A DNA stretch of 19,220 nt, from positions 1 through 19,220 of the forward strand of contig CAYHBN010000020.1 of the NCBI GenBank assembly GCA_964354865.1. Reading direction: 5' to 3'. Each line of letters starts with the position of its first letter. Positions within the stretch are counted from its first letter, which is position 1. The position numbers were made by a program, and so were the translations under genes. This document shows, piece by piece, positions 6,552-13,383 of the stretch. Source of the stretch: JAHFJU01 sp964354865 (GTDB lineage: Bacteria; Patescibacteriota; Gracilibacteria; UBA1369; UM-FILTER-53-11). The notes beneath the pieces are model-generated. The model saw only the letters and a program-made list of their open reading frames with translations, did no database searches and had not been told where the DNA came from.

Positions 6552-6580
6552 AATATACGGTCAAAATAAAGATGCGTCAA
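6552..6580 (-). promoter_or_regulatory. Promoter of the lipoprotein gene
   Basis: TTGACG (6580-6575), 17 bases, TATATT (6557-6552). The predicted transcription start (about 6545) falls within two bases of the ATG at 6543, which implies a leaderless message and fixes the start codon. Confidence 0.8.
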
Positions 6581-6648
6581 ACAGCGCTTAGCTGAAATGT
6601 GTTCAAACCAATTACAGAAAAGTTGCTGATGAAGAAGGTTTCGGGGCG

Positions 6649-6909
6649 TTAGTAAACTGAATCTCGGCGATTGATAACCAAAATAATCACCTCGTTTTTA
6701 GGGTGATCAACAGTATAGATAATTCGATACTTTCCAATTCGAAGACGGAATAATGTAGCGAGCTCTCCTTTGAGAACTTTCGTATTTTTCCCCGGAATAA
6801 AATAGTTCTCACTAAGCTCCGATATCGCATTCTTCAGATATGTCTTATCTGGTTCATTGATTTCATATAGAAATCTCAAAGGCTGTTTTCGAAATATAAC
6901 GATGTACAT
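6649..6909 (-). CDS. RelE/ParE-family toxin (second pair)
   Basis: This 86-residue protein has the RelE/ParE pattern: helical N-terminal half, then LFRLRIGKYRIIYTVDH and VILVINRRDSVY. The F/Y-R-L-R-I-G-x-Y-R block is nearly the same as in the toxin at 901-1158, so the two are distant members of one superfamily. It begins two bases after the antitoxin stop, which indicates translational coupling. The C-terminal R-R-D-S-V-Y matches the typical end of this family. Target (mRNA or gyrase) is undetermined. Confidence 0.87.
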   Translation of the reverse strand: MYIVIFRKQPLRFLYEINEPDKTYLKNAISELSENYFIPGKNTKVLKGELATLFRLRIGKYRIIYTVDHPKNEVIILVINRRDSVY

Positions 6910-6911
6910 AA

Positions 6912-7199
6912 TTATTTAGATTTTTTCTTCTTTCTTTTTGCACGCATCGTATCTAAATCCGCTAACGTATATCTCTCATCGCTGTGATTTAGCAATGCTT
7001 CTACACCATCTTGATAATCAACCGCGTCAACATATGCCTGCATCATTTTGTGAAAACTCGCATCGTCAATAAGTACCGCTGCTTTTTTGCTATTTTGAAG
7101 AATAAAAACAGGCTCTTTGGATTTATTCACACCATTTACGAGGCTTGTCGCATTTTGACGAAGTTCAGTAATTGAAGCGGTTTTAAAGGATTTAAACAT
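6912..7199 (-). CDS. Phd/YefM-family antitoxin (second pair)
   Basis: I start at ATG 7199 (95 residues) rather than at the far upstream start at 7292, because the promoter and palindromic operator lie between them. KTASITELRQNATSLVNGV and EPVFILQNSKKAAVLIDDASF match the Phd/YefM fold ('s..elr.n....l..v...gepv.it.ngk..avlls...y'). The C terminus is a toxin-binding helix followed by a very basic end (KRKKKKSK). It is expected to repress its own promoter at 7223-7264 and to neutralise the RelE-like protein encoded two bases downstream. Confidence 0.88.
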   Translation of the reverse strand: MFKSFKTASITELRQNATSLVNGVNKSKEPVFILQNSKKAAVLIDDASFHKMMQAYVDAVDYQDGVEALLNHSDERYTLADLDTMRAKRKKKKSK

Positions 7200-7222
7200 A
7201 GAAGAAGTATTAGCATTAATAA

Positions 7223-7264
7223 TAGTATTAATACTAGTATATACGCTATTTAGGTTTTGGCCAA
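7223..7264 (-). promoter_or_regulatory. Promoter and palindromic operator of toxin-antitoxin operon 2
   Basis: Minus strand: TTGGCC (7264-7259), 17 bases, TATACT (7241-7236). A perfect 14-bp palindrome TAGTATTAATACTA (7223-7236) adjoins and overlaps the -10 box and spans the expected start near 7229. This is the same arrangement as in pair 1, but the operator sequence is different. The leader of about 30 bases has no Shine-Dalgarno sequence. Confidence 0.75.
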
Positions 7265-7413
7265 GACAAGTACCCGTCGTTAACATACACACATCAATAC
7301 CAGAGCAAAATGAACAAAATCTGAAATAATTCTAAACTCAATTTAGATTAACAGATCAAAAATCAGACTTATTTTTTCTTTACTGCACTCAAAAACCCCT
7401 CTCTACCGCAGAA
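7265..7413. other. Gene-free stretch between divergent promoters
   Basis: Together with its flanks (7200-7449) this is the largest gap without an accepted gene. It separates the divergent antitoxin 2 and metallopeptidase-like promoters. It is AT-rich, with no convincing ORF, tRNA-like fold or terminator. The only notable item is the 18-base repeat at 7310-7327. Confidence 0.6.
7310..7327 (+). repeat. 18-base element shared with the upstream region of toxin-antitoxin 1 (copy B)
   Basis: ATGAACAAAATCTGAAAT differs at two adjacent bases from 1513-1530. It lies 111 bases upstream of the second antitoxin start, against 106 for copy A. Confidence 0.4.
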
Positions 7414-7441
7414 TTGACATTAAATAGCTTTAGCGTATACA
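7414..7441 (+). promoter_or_regulatory. Promoter of the metallopeptidase-like gene
   Basis: A perfect TTGACA (7414-7419), 16 bases, TATACA (7436-7441). Transcription should begin near 7448, almost on the ATG at 7450, in line with the leaderless pattern elsewhere in the window. This points to 7450 as the original start codon. Confidence 0.75.
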
Positions 7442-7449
7442 TATGGTAT

Positions 7450-7545
7450 ATGCTTAATACACCACGCGGCGGTCCCAGCAGAAAACCACACAATACCGCA
7501 CCTAGTGCCCCTTAAAAGCAGAAAAACGGAATTAAAGGCATAGCT
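7450..7545 (+). pseudogene. Detached N-terminal codons of the metallopeptidase-like gene (in-frame TAA)
   Basis: From ATG 7450 the frame of the downstream gene reads 21 polar, Pro-rich codons and meets TAA at 7513-7515. It then continues in the same frame as KQKNGIKGIALGIA, the basic flank and start of the transmembrane segment. The layout (promoter, leaderless ATG, polar tail, basic residues, membrane helix) reads as one protein broken by a single nonsense change, for example CAA to TAA. Alternatives are a weak restart (TTG 7546 or a rare ATT at 7531) or a sequencing error. Confidence 0.6.
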
Positions 7546-8496
7546 TTGGGAATTGCCCTCGCAAGCACAGCAGCTGTAGCTTTCGTCGTTGGCAGCAAAA
7601 AAGAAGAACCGCAGAAAGTTTCCACCCCACCCGTCACACAACCGACTCAACCCGCAGAGCCAACAAATCCACTTGCACTGAAAGGGAGAGAATATTTAAG
7701 CGAAGATGCCACTCGACAACTTTACGAACGAGGATTTCAAGATGTCTTGCGAAGAACGAGTGAGAGTTCAATAGCGAGAAATCACCCCATGACACCTGAC
7801 ATTCGTATTTTAAAAGACTTTAAAGAGAAACTTGTACGATGGGCAACTGTTAATAAAGATGGCATGCTTATTGCTCTAGAGAACGGGCTTGCCAATGGCG
7901 GATGGATTGCAGTCCGCAACCCGGCAGATGCAGATATTAGTAAGAACACCCCTATGATAAAGGTGGGAATTCGATCAGACATGAATCTACTCGAGATTAT
8001 GCCAGTCCCCCTTTCAAGAGCATGGGCCGGTATATTGATGGTTCATGAGTTAGTCCACTTACATGACCGAGTCACTGGCGCGGAATCTCCAAGACCAGGT
8101 AAACAGGAATTCCTTGCAGGTGAAATCAAAGCATATGGAATTGAAACAGGTGTAATAGATATTATGACCCAGGGGAAATTTGATCAGAAACTAGATATGT
8201 TAATAAAGGAATTTAACCTGACAACAGCTCAAGAAGTCTTTGAATTATCTCAAGATTATTCAGCCGAAGCTAAACGCTTTGATGCTCGATTGCGCTCAGA
8301 GTTGGACCCTTTAATTACTCCAGAACCTGTACAAAGCAACACTGAACGAGCAAGTCGCGATGGACTCTATTACATATCATTGTGTATGAGAATAAGCGCA
8401 ATAACAAACCCTGAAGGCTGGAATCAAGAGATGGCTGCAATAATGGAAAAATTATTTTTATCACGCTCGCCCGAGTCACTCCCTCAGCATGAGTGA
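7546..8496 (+). CDS. Membrane-anchored HExxH metallopeptidase-like protein
   Basis: The open part encodes 316 residues from a TTG at 7546, which starts inside the hydrophobic segment (ALASTAAVAFVVG, about 4-16). The true N terminus is probably further upstream (see 7450-7545). A Pro/Thr-rich linker (22-43) is followed by a soluble domain. MVHELVHLHD (H167, E168, H171) is an HExxH zinc motif, and E193 in FLAGEIKAYGIE is placed like the third ligand of gluzincin-type peptidases. The C-terminal part is helical. I cannot name the family. An extracytoplasmic peptidase, perhaps acting on wall or surface proteins, is inferred. It ends in TGA, the only TGA stop in the window, close to the 3' end of convergent serS; no good terminator lies between them. 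Confidence 0.65.
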   Translation: MGIALASTAAVAFVVGSKKEEPQKVSTPPVTQPTQPAEPTNPLALKGREYLSEDATRQLYERGFQDVLRRTSESSIARNHPMTPDIRILKDFKEKLVRWATVNKDGMLIALENGLANGGWIAVRNPADADISKNTPMIKVGIRSDMNLLEIMPVPLSRAWAGILMVHELVHLHDRVTGAESPRPGKQEFLAGEIKAYGIETGVIDIMTQGKFDQKLDMLIKEFNLTTAQEVFELSQDYSAEAKRFDARLRSELDPLITPEPVQSNTERASRDGLYYISLCMRISAITNPEGWNQEMAAIMEKLFLSRSPESLPQHE

Positions 8497-8520
8497 GGAA
8501 TATAACTCAGTGCTAATTCC

Positions 8521-9762
8521 TTACATCCACTTTCTCAACACCTCAGGAATTTCGATCGTTCCGTCTTTTTGCTGGTAGTTTTCCATGATCGCCAAAATCG
8601 CGCGAGTCATAGCGCAGGCGGTTCCGTTCAAAGTGTAGGCAAAGCGTGTTTTCCCCTCCTCTTTAAATCGTACATTCGCGCGTCGCGCCTGAAAGTCAGT
8701 GCAGTTCGATGCGCTCGTAAGTTCGCGGAATTTTTTCTGTGACGGAATCCATACCTCAATATCGTATTTCTTGGCTGCAGGAGCTCCCAAATCGCCACCA
8801 CAAATATTAATTACCTGGTAGTGGAATCCCAAATCGGTCATAATTTCTTCTTCGATTTCGCGAATTAATTCGTGTTCTTCTAGCGCTTGATCAGGATGAC
8901 AGAAGCTGAACATCTCTAATTTTTCAAACTGATGCACACGCATAATGCCCGACGTGTCTTTGCCATAAGTTCCCGCCTCGCGACGAAAACAGGTAGAAAA
9001 TCCTACATAGCGAAGTGGCTTTTCAAGTGACGGAATTATTTGATCAGCATGCAGCATACAGAGCGGCACTTCAGAGGTTCCTACCAAATACAAATCGTCA
9101 TCTTCGGGGTTCACATGGTAAATACTTGCACGATCAGCGGGAAAAAATCCGGTTGCGTACATTGCTTTTTCTTTCACCAAAACCGGCGGAATAATCGGCG
9201 TAAAGCCCTTCTTCATCAGCTTATCCATCACAAAACGTGAAAGCGCCATCTCTAACAACACTGCAGTATTTTTCAAATAGTAAAAACGGCTACCACTCAT
9301 ATTTACGGCTGCTTCGGTCTCGATCCAGTCATTCATTTCCCCTAATTCAGCGTGATCTTTCGGCTCAAAATCAAACTCGCGCGCCTTTCCCACGGTCTTA
9401 AATGGGGCATTATCTTCTTCGCCACCCTCGGGAACGCTTTCATGTGGAGGATTTGGCACAAACACCAACAAATTCTTTAGCTCGGTATCGACGTGTTCTT
9501 TTTTCTTCTCAAGTTCACCAATCTCCTCTTTTACAAACTGCATTTCGCCCATACGCTTTTCGCGTTCTTCTTTTGGCAACGCACCCATCTCTTTCGAGAA
9601 TTTATTGCGATGCGCAAGCCGTTCTTCGAGCTTCACGCCAATAGCGCGAGACTCTTTATCGAGCTCCATAATCGCATCAAGCAATGAAATATCGTAGCGC
9701 TTCTTTTTAAGCGCAAGTTTAGTAGGTTCTAAATTTTCGCGGAGTAGTTTTATATCGATCAT
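8521..9762 (-). CDS. serS: Seryl-tRNA synthetase
   Basis: A class II synthetase of 413 residues, slightly shorter than the common 420-430. The start MIDIKLLRENLEPTKLAL and a coiled-coil arm (about 30-105) bind tRNA-Ser. In the catalytic domain are GTSEVPL (228-234), motif 2 with FRREAGTYGKDTSG (259-272), FEKLEMF (279-285), ELTSASNCTDFQ (347-358) and motif 3 ending MENYQQKDGTIEIPEVL (393-409). It charges tRNA-Ser (and tRNA-Sec where present) with serine in the cytoplasm. It starts at ATG 9762 with TATAAT only eight bases upstream, so a leaderless mRNA is likely. The usual Gly-Arg of motif 3 appears as Thr-Arg (MTRAI). Confidence 0.97.
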   Translation of the reverse strand: MIDIKLLRENLEPTKLALKKKRYDISLLDAIMELDKESRAIGVKLEERLAHRNKFSKEMGALPKEEREKRMGEMQFVKEEIGELEKKKEHVDTELKNLLVFVPNPPHESVPEGGEEDNAPFKTVGKAREFDFEPKDHAELGEMNDWIETEAAVNMSGSRFYYLKNTAVLLEMALSRFVMDKLMKKGFTPIIPPVLVKEKAMYATGFFPADRASIYHVNPEDDDLYLVGTSEVPLCMLHADQIIPSLEKPLRYVGFSTCFRREAGTYGKDTSGIMRVHQFEKLEMFSFCHPDQALEEHELIREIEEEIMTDLGFHYQVINICGGDLGAPAAKKYDIEVWIPSQKKFRELTSASNCTDFQARRANVRFKEEGKTRFAYTLNGTACAMTRAILAIMENYQQKDGTIEIPEVLRKWM

Positions 9763-9770
9763 ATGACAAG

Positions 9771-9799
9771 ATTATACACAAAAAAGAGCCGGCTTTCAC
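9771..9799 (-). promoter_or_regulatory. serS promoter, embedded in the upstream terminator
   Basis: Minus strand: GTGAAA (9799-9794, 4 of 6), 17 bases, perfect TATAAT (9776-9771). The start is predicted at about 9764, within two bases of the ATG at 9762. The -35 element falls in the loop of the terminator hairpin at 9781-9810. Confidence 0.75.
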
Positions 9800-9810
9800 C
9801 GACTCTTTTT
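9781..9810 (-). terminator. Terminator of the small membrane protein gene
   Basis: On the minus strand AAAAAGAGTCGG (9810-9799) pairs with CCGGCTCTTTTT (9792-9781) across a six-base loop, with one T-G wobble and a run of five Ts. On the plus strand the same position is a C-A mismatch, so minus is the better orientation. It follows the gene ending at 9837. Confidence 0.85.
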
Positions 9811-9836
9811 AATTTCTGCGAATAGATCTAAAACGC

Positions 9837-10070
9837 TTATTTCTTGCAGCACTCGCCTTTTCGCTCTGCCATTACCCCCTCTTTTTTGCAGCATCCACCA
9901 CCCATACATGGGCAAAGAGCTGCATGTAATCCACCTAGAATCAAAAGTGCTGGCCAGAAAGTACCGAAAGTAAGCCAAGGTAATACGCCTGTTGTGCCAA
10001 GCATAAAGAGAGCGCCGACAACAACCAACATGCCTCCTTTGCATTTCATAGAACCCATTGACTGACACAT
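9837..10070 (-). CDS. Tiny Cys-rich membrane protein with LiaI/LiaF-like transmembrane region
   Basis: The 77-residue protein has two hydrophobic segments, GGMLVVVGALFMLGTTGVLPW (about 12-32, split by G and P) and FWPALLILGGLHAAL (38-52). The 'G.lfml...g.lpw....fWPalLIl.Gl' pattern resembles the short LiaI-LiaF-like transmembrane region seen in many small bacterial envelope proteins. It has eight cysteines: C2 and C10 before the membrane part, and CPC, CC and CC motifs (53, 55, 60, 61, 74, 75) in the C-terminal tail with Lys. A metal-binding or redox role is a guess. Start at 10070 or 10058 is possible. It has its own terminator (9781-9810) and a likely promoter (10102-10129). Confidence 0.7.
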   Translation of the reverse strand: MCQSMGSMKCKGGMLVVVGALFMLGTTGVLPWLTFGTFWPALLILGGLHAALCPCMGGGCCKKEGVMAERKGECCKK

Positions 10071-10101
10071 AATAAAAGTAAATTAAGGATTAGTGGCAGT
10101 A

Positions 10102-10129
10102 ATAGTAACCCTCTTTCATAAACATGCAA
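10102..10129 (-). promoter_or_regulatory. Probable promoter of the small Cys-rich membrane protein
   Basis: Minus strand TTGCAT (10129-10124), 16 bases, TACTAT (10107-10102). The start is expected near 10095, giving a leader of about 25 bases. Confidence 0.55.
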
Positions 10130-10181
10130 TTAACTGGAATAATATTGCGTTTGAGTATTTCGATTGCCGTCAAGGGCAAGC

Positions 10182-10210
10182 TGTACAATCGGCCTGTTTT
10201 ATAGTAGAAT
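10182..10210 (+). promoter_or_regulatory. Possible promoter of the TIM-barrel gene
   Basis: TGTACA (10182-10187, 4 of 6), 17 bases, TAGAAT (10205-10210, 5 of 6). A second -10-like TATAAA at 10230-10235 would give a leaderless start at 10245 but has no -35 box. Confidence 0.45.
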
Positions 10211-10244
10211 AAGAGTAGTAAGAATAAGATATAAAAACAAATCT

Positions 10245-11030
10245 ATGCTCTCAATTTCTACAGAATCTTTTAAAGGATACGGACTCAACAGAATCTTTGC
10301 TTTGGTAAAAGAAGCGGGCTTCGACGCGCTCGATTTGGCACTTGATCCACATGCCTTCGACACGATCGACACAGACTACGTAAAAAGTCTCGTCGATGAA
10401 TATAAACTTCCCGTGCAAGCCTTGTTAACTCATGAAACTGCAACTGAAGACGATATTATTCACGCAGTAGAAATGGCAAAAGAAATTGGAACACGAATAA
10501 TTGTTGTACAGCCACCAAAAATGTTTAACTTTAAGTACACAAAGTGGCTCGAGAATGAGGTCCCAAAAATTCGTCAGCGCGAAGATATTTCAATCGCACT
10601 TCAAAACGCAACCGATGCAACGTTCTTGGGAGTAATTCCAGAGCATTCAATGAATAACATTAACGATCTTCGCAAATTTAAGCATGCAGCACTCGACACC
10701 ACTCGCGTTGCACTCAAGCACGACGACCTTATTCGCACGTTTCAATTAGTCAAAAAATTCCTCGTACATGTGCACGTATCGAATGTAAAAAAAGGCGTTG
10801 GATATGCGCTTCCCGACGAAGGCATTTTGCCGCTAGAAAGCTTTTTAACAAAGCTCAAGCAAGAAGGCTACCGCGGTGCCGTTTCATTCAAAATCAATCC
10901 GAAATTTATGCAGGTTGGCAATCACGCAAAAATGATTAAACACCTTGCTGCATGTAAAAAATTCTATGAGGATTTTTACGTAAAGGTGCAGGTCGTGAGT
11001 GCGCTTAGTGTAAAAGAAGATAGTGAATAG
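10245..11030 (+). CDS. Xylose isomerase-like TIM-barrel protein (sugar phosphate isomerase/epimerase family)
   Basis: I start at ATG 10245 (261 residues), since the text from 10164 overlaps the promoter area and does not look like the family. The sequence follows the AP-endonuclease-2/xylose-isomerase-like barrel: FALVKEAGFDALDLALD (19-34), VQALLTHE (58-64), GTRIIVVQPPK (82-92), DISIALQNATD (114-124), HAALDTTRVAL (147-157), FLVHVHVSN (172-180), GILPLESFLTKLKQEGYRGAVSFKINP (about 193-219). Members isomerise sugars or hydrolyse AP sites using metal held by Glu, Asp, His and Glu. Here D151 and H177 remain, but the two Glu positions read Q120 and K216. So the usual chemistry may be lost or altered. 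The gene stands alone with its own promoter region. Confidence 0.8.
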   Translation: MLSISTESFKGYGLNRIFALVKEAGFDALDLALDPHAFDTIDTDYVKSLVDEYKLPVQALLTHETATEDDIIHAVEMAKEIGTRIIVVQPPKMFNFKYTKWLENEVPKIRQREDISIALQNATDATFLGVIPEHSMNNINDLRKFKHAALDTTRVALKHDDLIRTFQLVKKFLVHVHVSNVKKGVGYALPDEGILPLESFLTKLKQEGYRGAVSFKINPKFMQVGNHAKMIKHLAACKKFYEDFYVKVQVVSALSVKEDSE

Positions 11031-11066
11031 TGATAAGCGATTAGTCAGCACTGACATCTGCGGGCA

Positions 11067-11094
11067 TTGACTTTTTGCATATTTGTCATAAAAT
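11067..11094 (+). promoter_or_regulatory. Promoter of the 176-residue unknown gene
   Basis: TTGACT (11067-11072), 16 bases, TAAAAT (11089-11094). The start is expected near 11101, about 24 bases before the ATG at 11125; no Shine-Dalgarno sequence. Confidence 0.7.
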
Positions 11095-11124
11095 TCACAG
11101 CCATATCTTTAAACGTACCTTCAT

Positions 11125-11655
11125 ATGCAAGAAGCTCCCGAACAAGACCTTTCCATTACCGAGAAACCAGCTCTTATTATTGTTGAAAAAGGAGTAAGAG
11201 ATGAGTTTCCCGCACATACAAATGCAGTTCGTTCATTACTGAATGGTCAAGAAAATGCTCATGCTACGGTAAAACAACTATTAGATGGAATCCCTCTTTC
11301 ACGTAACGGCGTTGAAATCCGTGTCGTTACCGCCGATCAAATAACGTCAATACTGAACGAAAACCCCGAACTTCGCCCTGCGATTGTTATAACTGAAAGC
11401 CGTGAAAGAGTAAGTGGTGGAGTACGGAATGCCCCTGCAAATATTGAAATGCATGAAAATATTGTTAGTTGCGAAGGAGCTATTACTCATGTTGATATCG
11501 TGGGGTATCCGTGCATTGAAGGGCTTAGTGATGTTAATACTCAAAAAACATCTACAGAATGGTTAGACAACGACACTATTTGTGTGGCGAAAGGTGCAAT
11601 TGGATCTTCACCAGTTATGACTTCACCCAGAGCGTTACTGAGGGCTACAGAATAA
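11125..11655 (+). CDS. Hypothetical protein, family not recognised
   Basis: The 176-residue product has no signal peptide or membrane helix, so it should be cytoplasmic. Alternating hydrophobic strands and helices are visible: KPALIIVEKG (14-23), a helical stretch to about 53, GVEIRVVTADQITSIL (about 62-77), RPAIVITESRERV (84-96), and ITHVDIVGYPCI (about 119-130). This suggests an alpha/beta fold, possibly of Rossmann or response-regulator shape, but I see no phosphorylation triad or nucleotide motif. It has its own promoter and is followed by another promoter, so it is monocistronic. Confidence 0.7.
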   Translation: MQEAPEQDLSITEKPALIIVEKGVRDEFPAHTNAVRSLLNGQENAHATVKQLLDGIPLSRNGVEIRVVTADQITSILNENPELRPAIVITESRERVSGGVRNAPANIEMHENIVSCEGAITHVDIVGYPCIEGLSDVNTQKTSTEWLDNDTICVAKGAIGSSPVMTSPRALLRATE

Positions 11656-11664
11656 CCACGCCGC

Positions 11665-11693
11665 TTGACTACTTAAACAATAGATAGTATAGT
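11665..11693 (+). promoter_or_regulatory. Promoter of the secreted repeat protein
   Basis: TTGACT (11665-11670), 17 bases, TATAGT (11688-11693). The start is predicted near 11700, about 29 bases before the ATG at 11729. Confidence 0.8.
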
Positions 11694-11728
11694 TTCGTTC
11701 CTGCACTAACACCTAACTTAGAATCACT

Positions 11729-13213
11729 ATGAAACGTCTACTCACTCTGATAAGTCTTGTTTCTTTACTTTTTGGCCAAAATATCGCCCTTGCCGCTCCA
11801 AAACCGGTAGTAGCTCAGCAGTTATCTATCGCCGTTCATACTCCTCAGATTATGGCTGCAGGAACGAACATTCTTCCTGGCGCGCAAAATGTCACTTTCG
11901 CACGCATTGATATAAAGACTGCTGCAAATAATGGAATCAGTATCAACAAAATTGGATTCAGCATGATTGGAACTTCTGCTGCAAGCACTGCGTTAAGCAA
12001 CCTACGACTCGTCGACCTTCAAGGTCGCGTTGTTGGCGCTGTTGCAGCTCCTTTTGCAAACAACACGTTCGTCATTATGACTAATCGATTGAACGTTAAT
12101 GCAAACAGCATGCTTCAACTCGATGTGGTTGCGAACGTAACAGCTCAAGCACGTGTTGGAACACTTGGTGTCGCCGTTGATTATATGGGCGTTACAAATC
12201 CTGTCACTGCTCAAAAGTCTCAGGTTGCCCCCACCCCTGCTGCAATTAAAAAAGGCACTCTTGCGAATATCTTACCTATAGCGGTTGCTGCAGGCGAGTT
12301 AACTCTTTCTATGAACGCACAAGGACTCGATGGCACACTCGTACCAGGTGCAGTTGGTGAGGTGATTGGCCGTATGGATATGCGCGCCTCAAATGTTGAA
12401 GATATTCTGGTTAACCAAATTGATTTCTCACTGAATGGACGCGACGAAGCCCTTCGAAATCTTCGTTTGTCCTATATTGATAATGCTGGCCAAGAAGTAG
12501 CTGTAGGAGGCGTAATTCCAGTACTAATCGATAACCAGACATATTCATTTCAAGGATTTAACAGCACAATCACCGTTCGACGCGGCACAACAATGACCTT
12601 TGTAGTAAAAGCCGATGTAAGCCCCGACGCACGTGCAGGCGAGTCTATCAGCCTTGTATACAACACACTTATGAGACCAGTTGGGGCAGCAAGTGCCTCA
12701 GTTGTTCGTGTAAATGCAAACTTACCTATGGTATGGCCTGCTCAAACAGTGACTGGACCAGAAATAACAGCTTCGTTGAGCCCACTTGTTATGCCTGCAC
12801 AAAGCGCTCGTCGAGGTGAAAACCATGTATTGGTAGGCAACGTGCAAATTTCTGTTGGCAGTGAAGATGTTATGTTAAATGAACTTACCTTTACTTCATC
12901 TACAAACATCCTTACTAATCTTTCAATTGTAAAAGTCTCAACTGGTCAGCTTATTGCACGTACTGCCGCACTTGACGCAAATAACCGTGCACGTTTTTCA
13001 AACATCATTCAACTTCTTGGAAGAAATACACACACCACCTATGCGGTATATGCAGATATTCTTCCAGCGGGACAAGGTGAATCTCCGGCAGCATTCTCTG
13101 TAGGTATTCAAAATGGAGCTGACATTCGTGCAGTGGGTGCGTTCTCTGGAGAAAACGTCAACATTCGTAGTGTGTTTCCACTCTGGTCTCGAGCCGTGCT
13201 AATTGCTCAGTAA
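11729..13213 (+). CDS. Secreted surface protein with three beta-rich repeats
   Basis: The 494-residue protein begins with a clear signal peptide: MKRLLTLISLVSLLFG, then ALAA before PKPVV, with cleavage after residue 23 or so. The mature part divides into three related units: about 33-150 (opens ILPGAQNVTFARIDIKTA), about 200-330 (opens TLVPGAVGEVIGRMDMRAS) and about 350-480 (opens MPAQSARRGENHVLVGNVQI). Each has the order 'shared opening, strand, NLxL/NLSI, turn, strand, Val-rich strands', and is rich in Ala, Val, Asn and Thr and poor in Lys and Cys. This looks like tandem Ig-like beta sandwiches of an S-layer-like or adhesive surface protein. No anchor or sorting motif is seen at the C terminus (FPLWSRAVLIAQ). 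It has its own strong promoter and terminator. Confidence 0.75.
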   Translation: MKRLLTLISLVSLLFGQNIALAAPKPVVAQQLSIAVHTPQIMAAGTNILPGAQNVTFARIDIKTAANNGISINKIGFSMIGTSAASTALSNLRLVDLQGRVVGAVAAPFANNTFVIMTNRLNVNANSMLQLDVVANVTAQARVGTLGVAVDYMGVTNPVTAQKSQVAPTPAAIKKGTLANILPIAVAAGELTLSMNAQGLDGTLVPGAVGEVIGRMDMRASNVEDILVNQIDFSLNGRDEALRNLRLSYIDNAGQEVAVGGVIPVLIDNQTYSFQGFNSTITVRRGTTMTFVVKADVSPDARAGESISLVYNTLMRPVGAASASVVRVNANLPMVWPAQTVTGPEITASLSPLVMPAQSARRGENHVLVGNVQISVGSEDVMLNELTFTSSTNILTNLSIVKVSTGQLIARTAALDANNRARFSNIIQLLGRNTHTTYAVYADILPAGQGESPAAFSVGIQNGADIRAVGAFSGENVNIRSVFPLWSRAVLIAQ

Positions 13214-13261
13214 ATACCAGCAACAAGCTATTGCGACAGACTGATAATTTAAATTGTCAAC

Positions 13262-13290
13262 AAGAAAAACCGTGTAATGCGGTTTTTCTT
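13262..13290 (+). terminator. Strong terminator before rpoB
   Basis: A perfect 11-bp stem, AAGAAAAACCG (13262-13272) with its complement (13280-13290), and a seven-base loop; the T-rich arm ends at a T-run. It ends the secreted-protein transcript, and the A-rich arm would make it work in both directions. Confidence 0.9.
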
Positions 13291-13318
13291 TTGCCTTAAA
13301 GCAAAATCTGGGTAAAAT
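13291..13318 (+). promoter_or_regulatory. Probable promoter of rpoB-ssb-rpoC
   Basis: TTGCCT (13291-13296), 16 bases, TAAAAT (13313-13318). It starts right after the terminator. Transcription from about 13325 gives a leader near 60 bases, the longest in the window, with a pyrimidine-rich end before the ATG at 13384. I see no L10-type or attenuator structure in it. Confidence 0.6.
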
Positions 13319-13383
13319 CGACGTGCGCCAAACTCTGAGTGTGTATCTACTGGTAGCATCTATTTCTTCACACTTTTTTCTCC

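Noticed and set aside
7200..7292. Longer antitoxin 2 start at 7292
   Set aside because: The added 31 residues do not look like Phd, and they contain the promoter and the palindrome.
8477..8495. CACTC-N9-GAGTG, a CIRCE-like core at the end of the metallopeptidase-like gene
   Set aside because: Only five of nine bases per arm match, it overlaps coding sequence and a stop codon, and no gene starts downstream. Similarly CAGTGCTAA at 8509-8517 lies at the 3' end of serS.
10164..10244. Upstream extension of the TIM-barrel gene
   Set aside because: The added residues are basic and unlike the family, and they overlap the promoter candidates.
13214..13383. Possible regulatory RNA or attenuator before rpoB
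   Set aside because: Beyond the terminator and promoter no further stable hairpin with a T-run was visible in the ~60-base leader.
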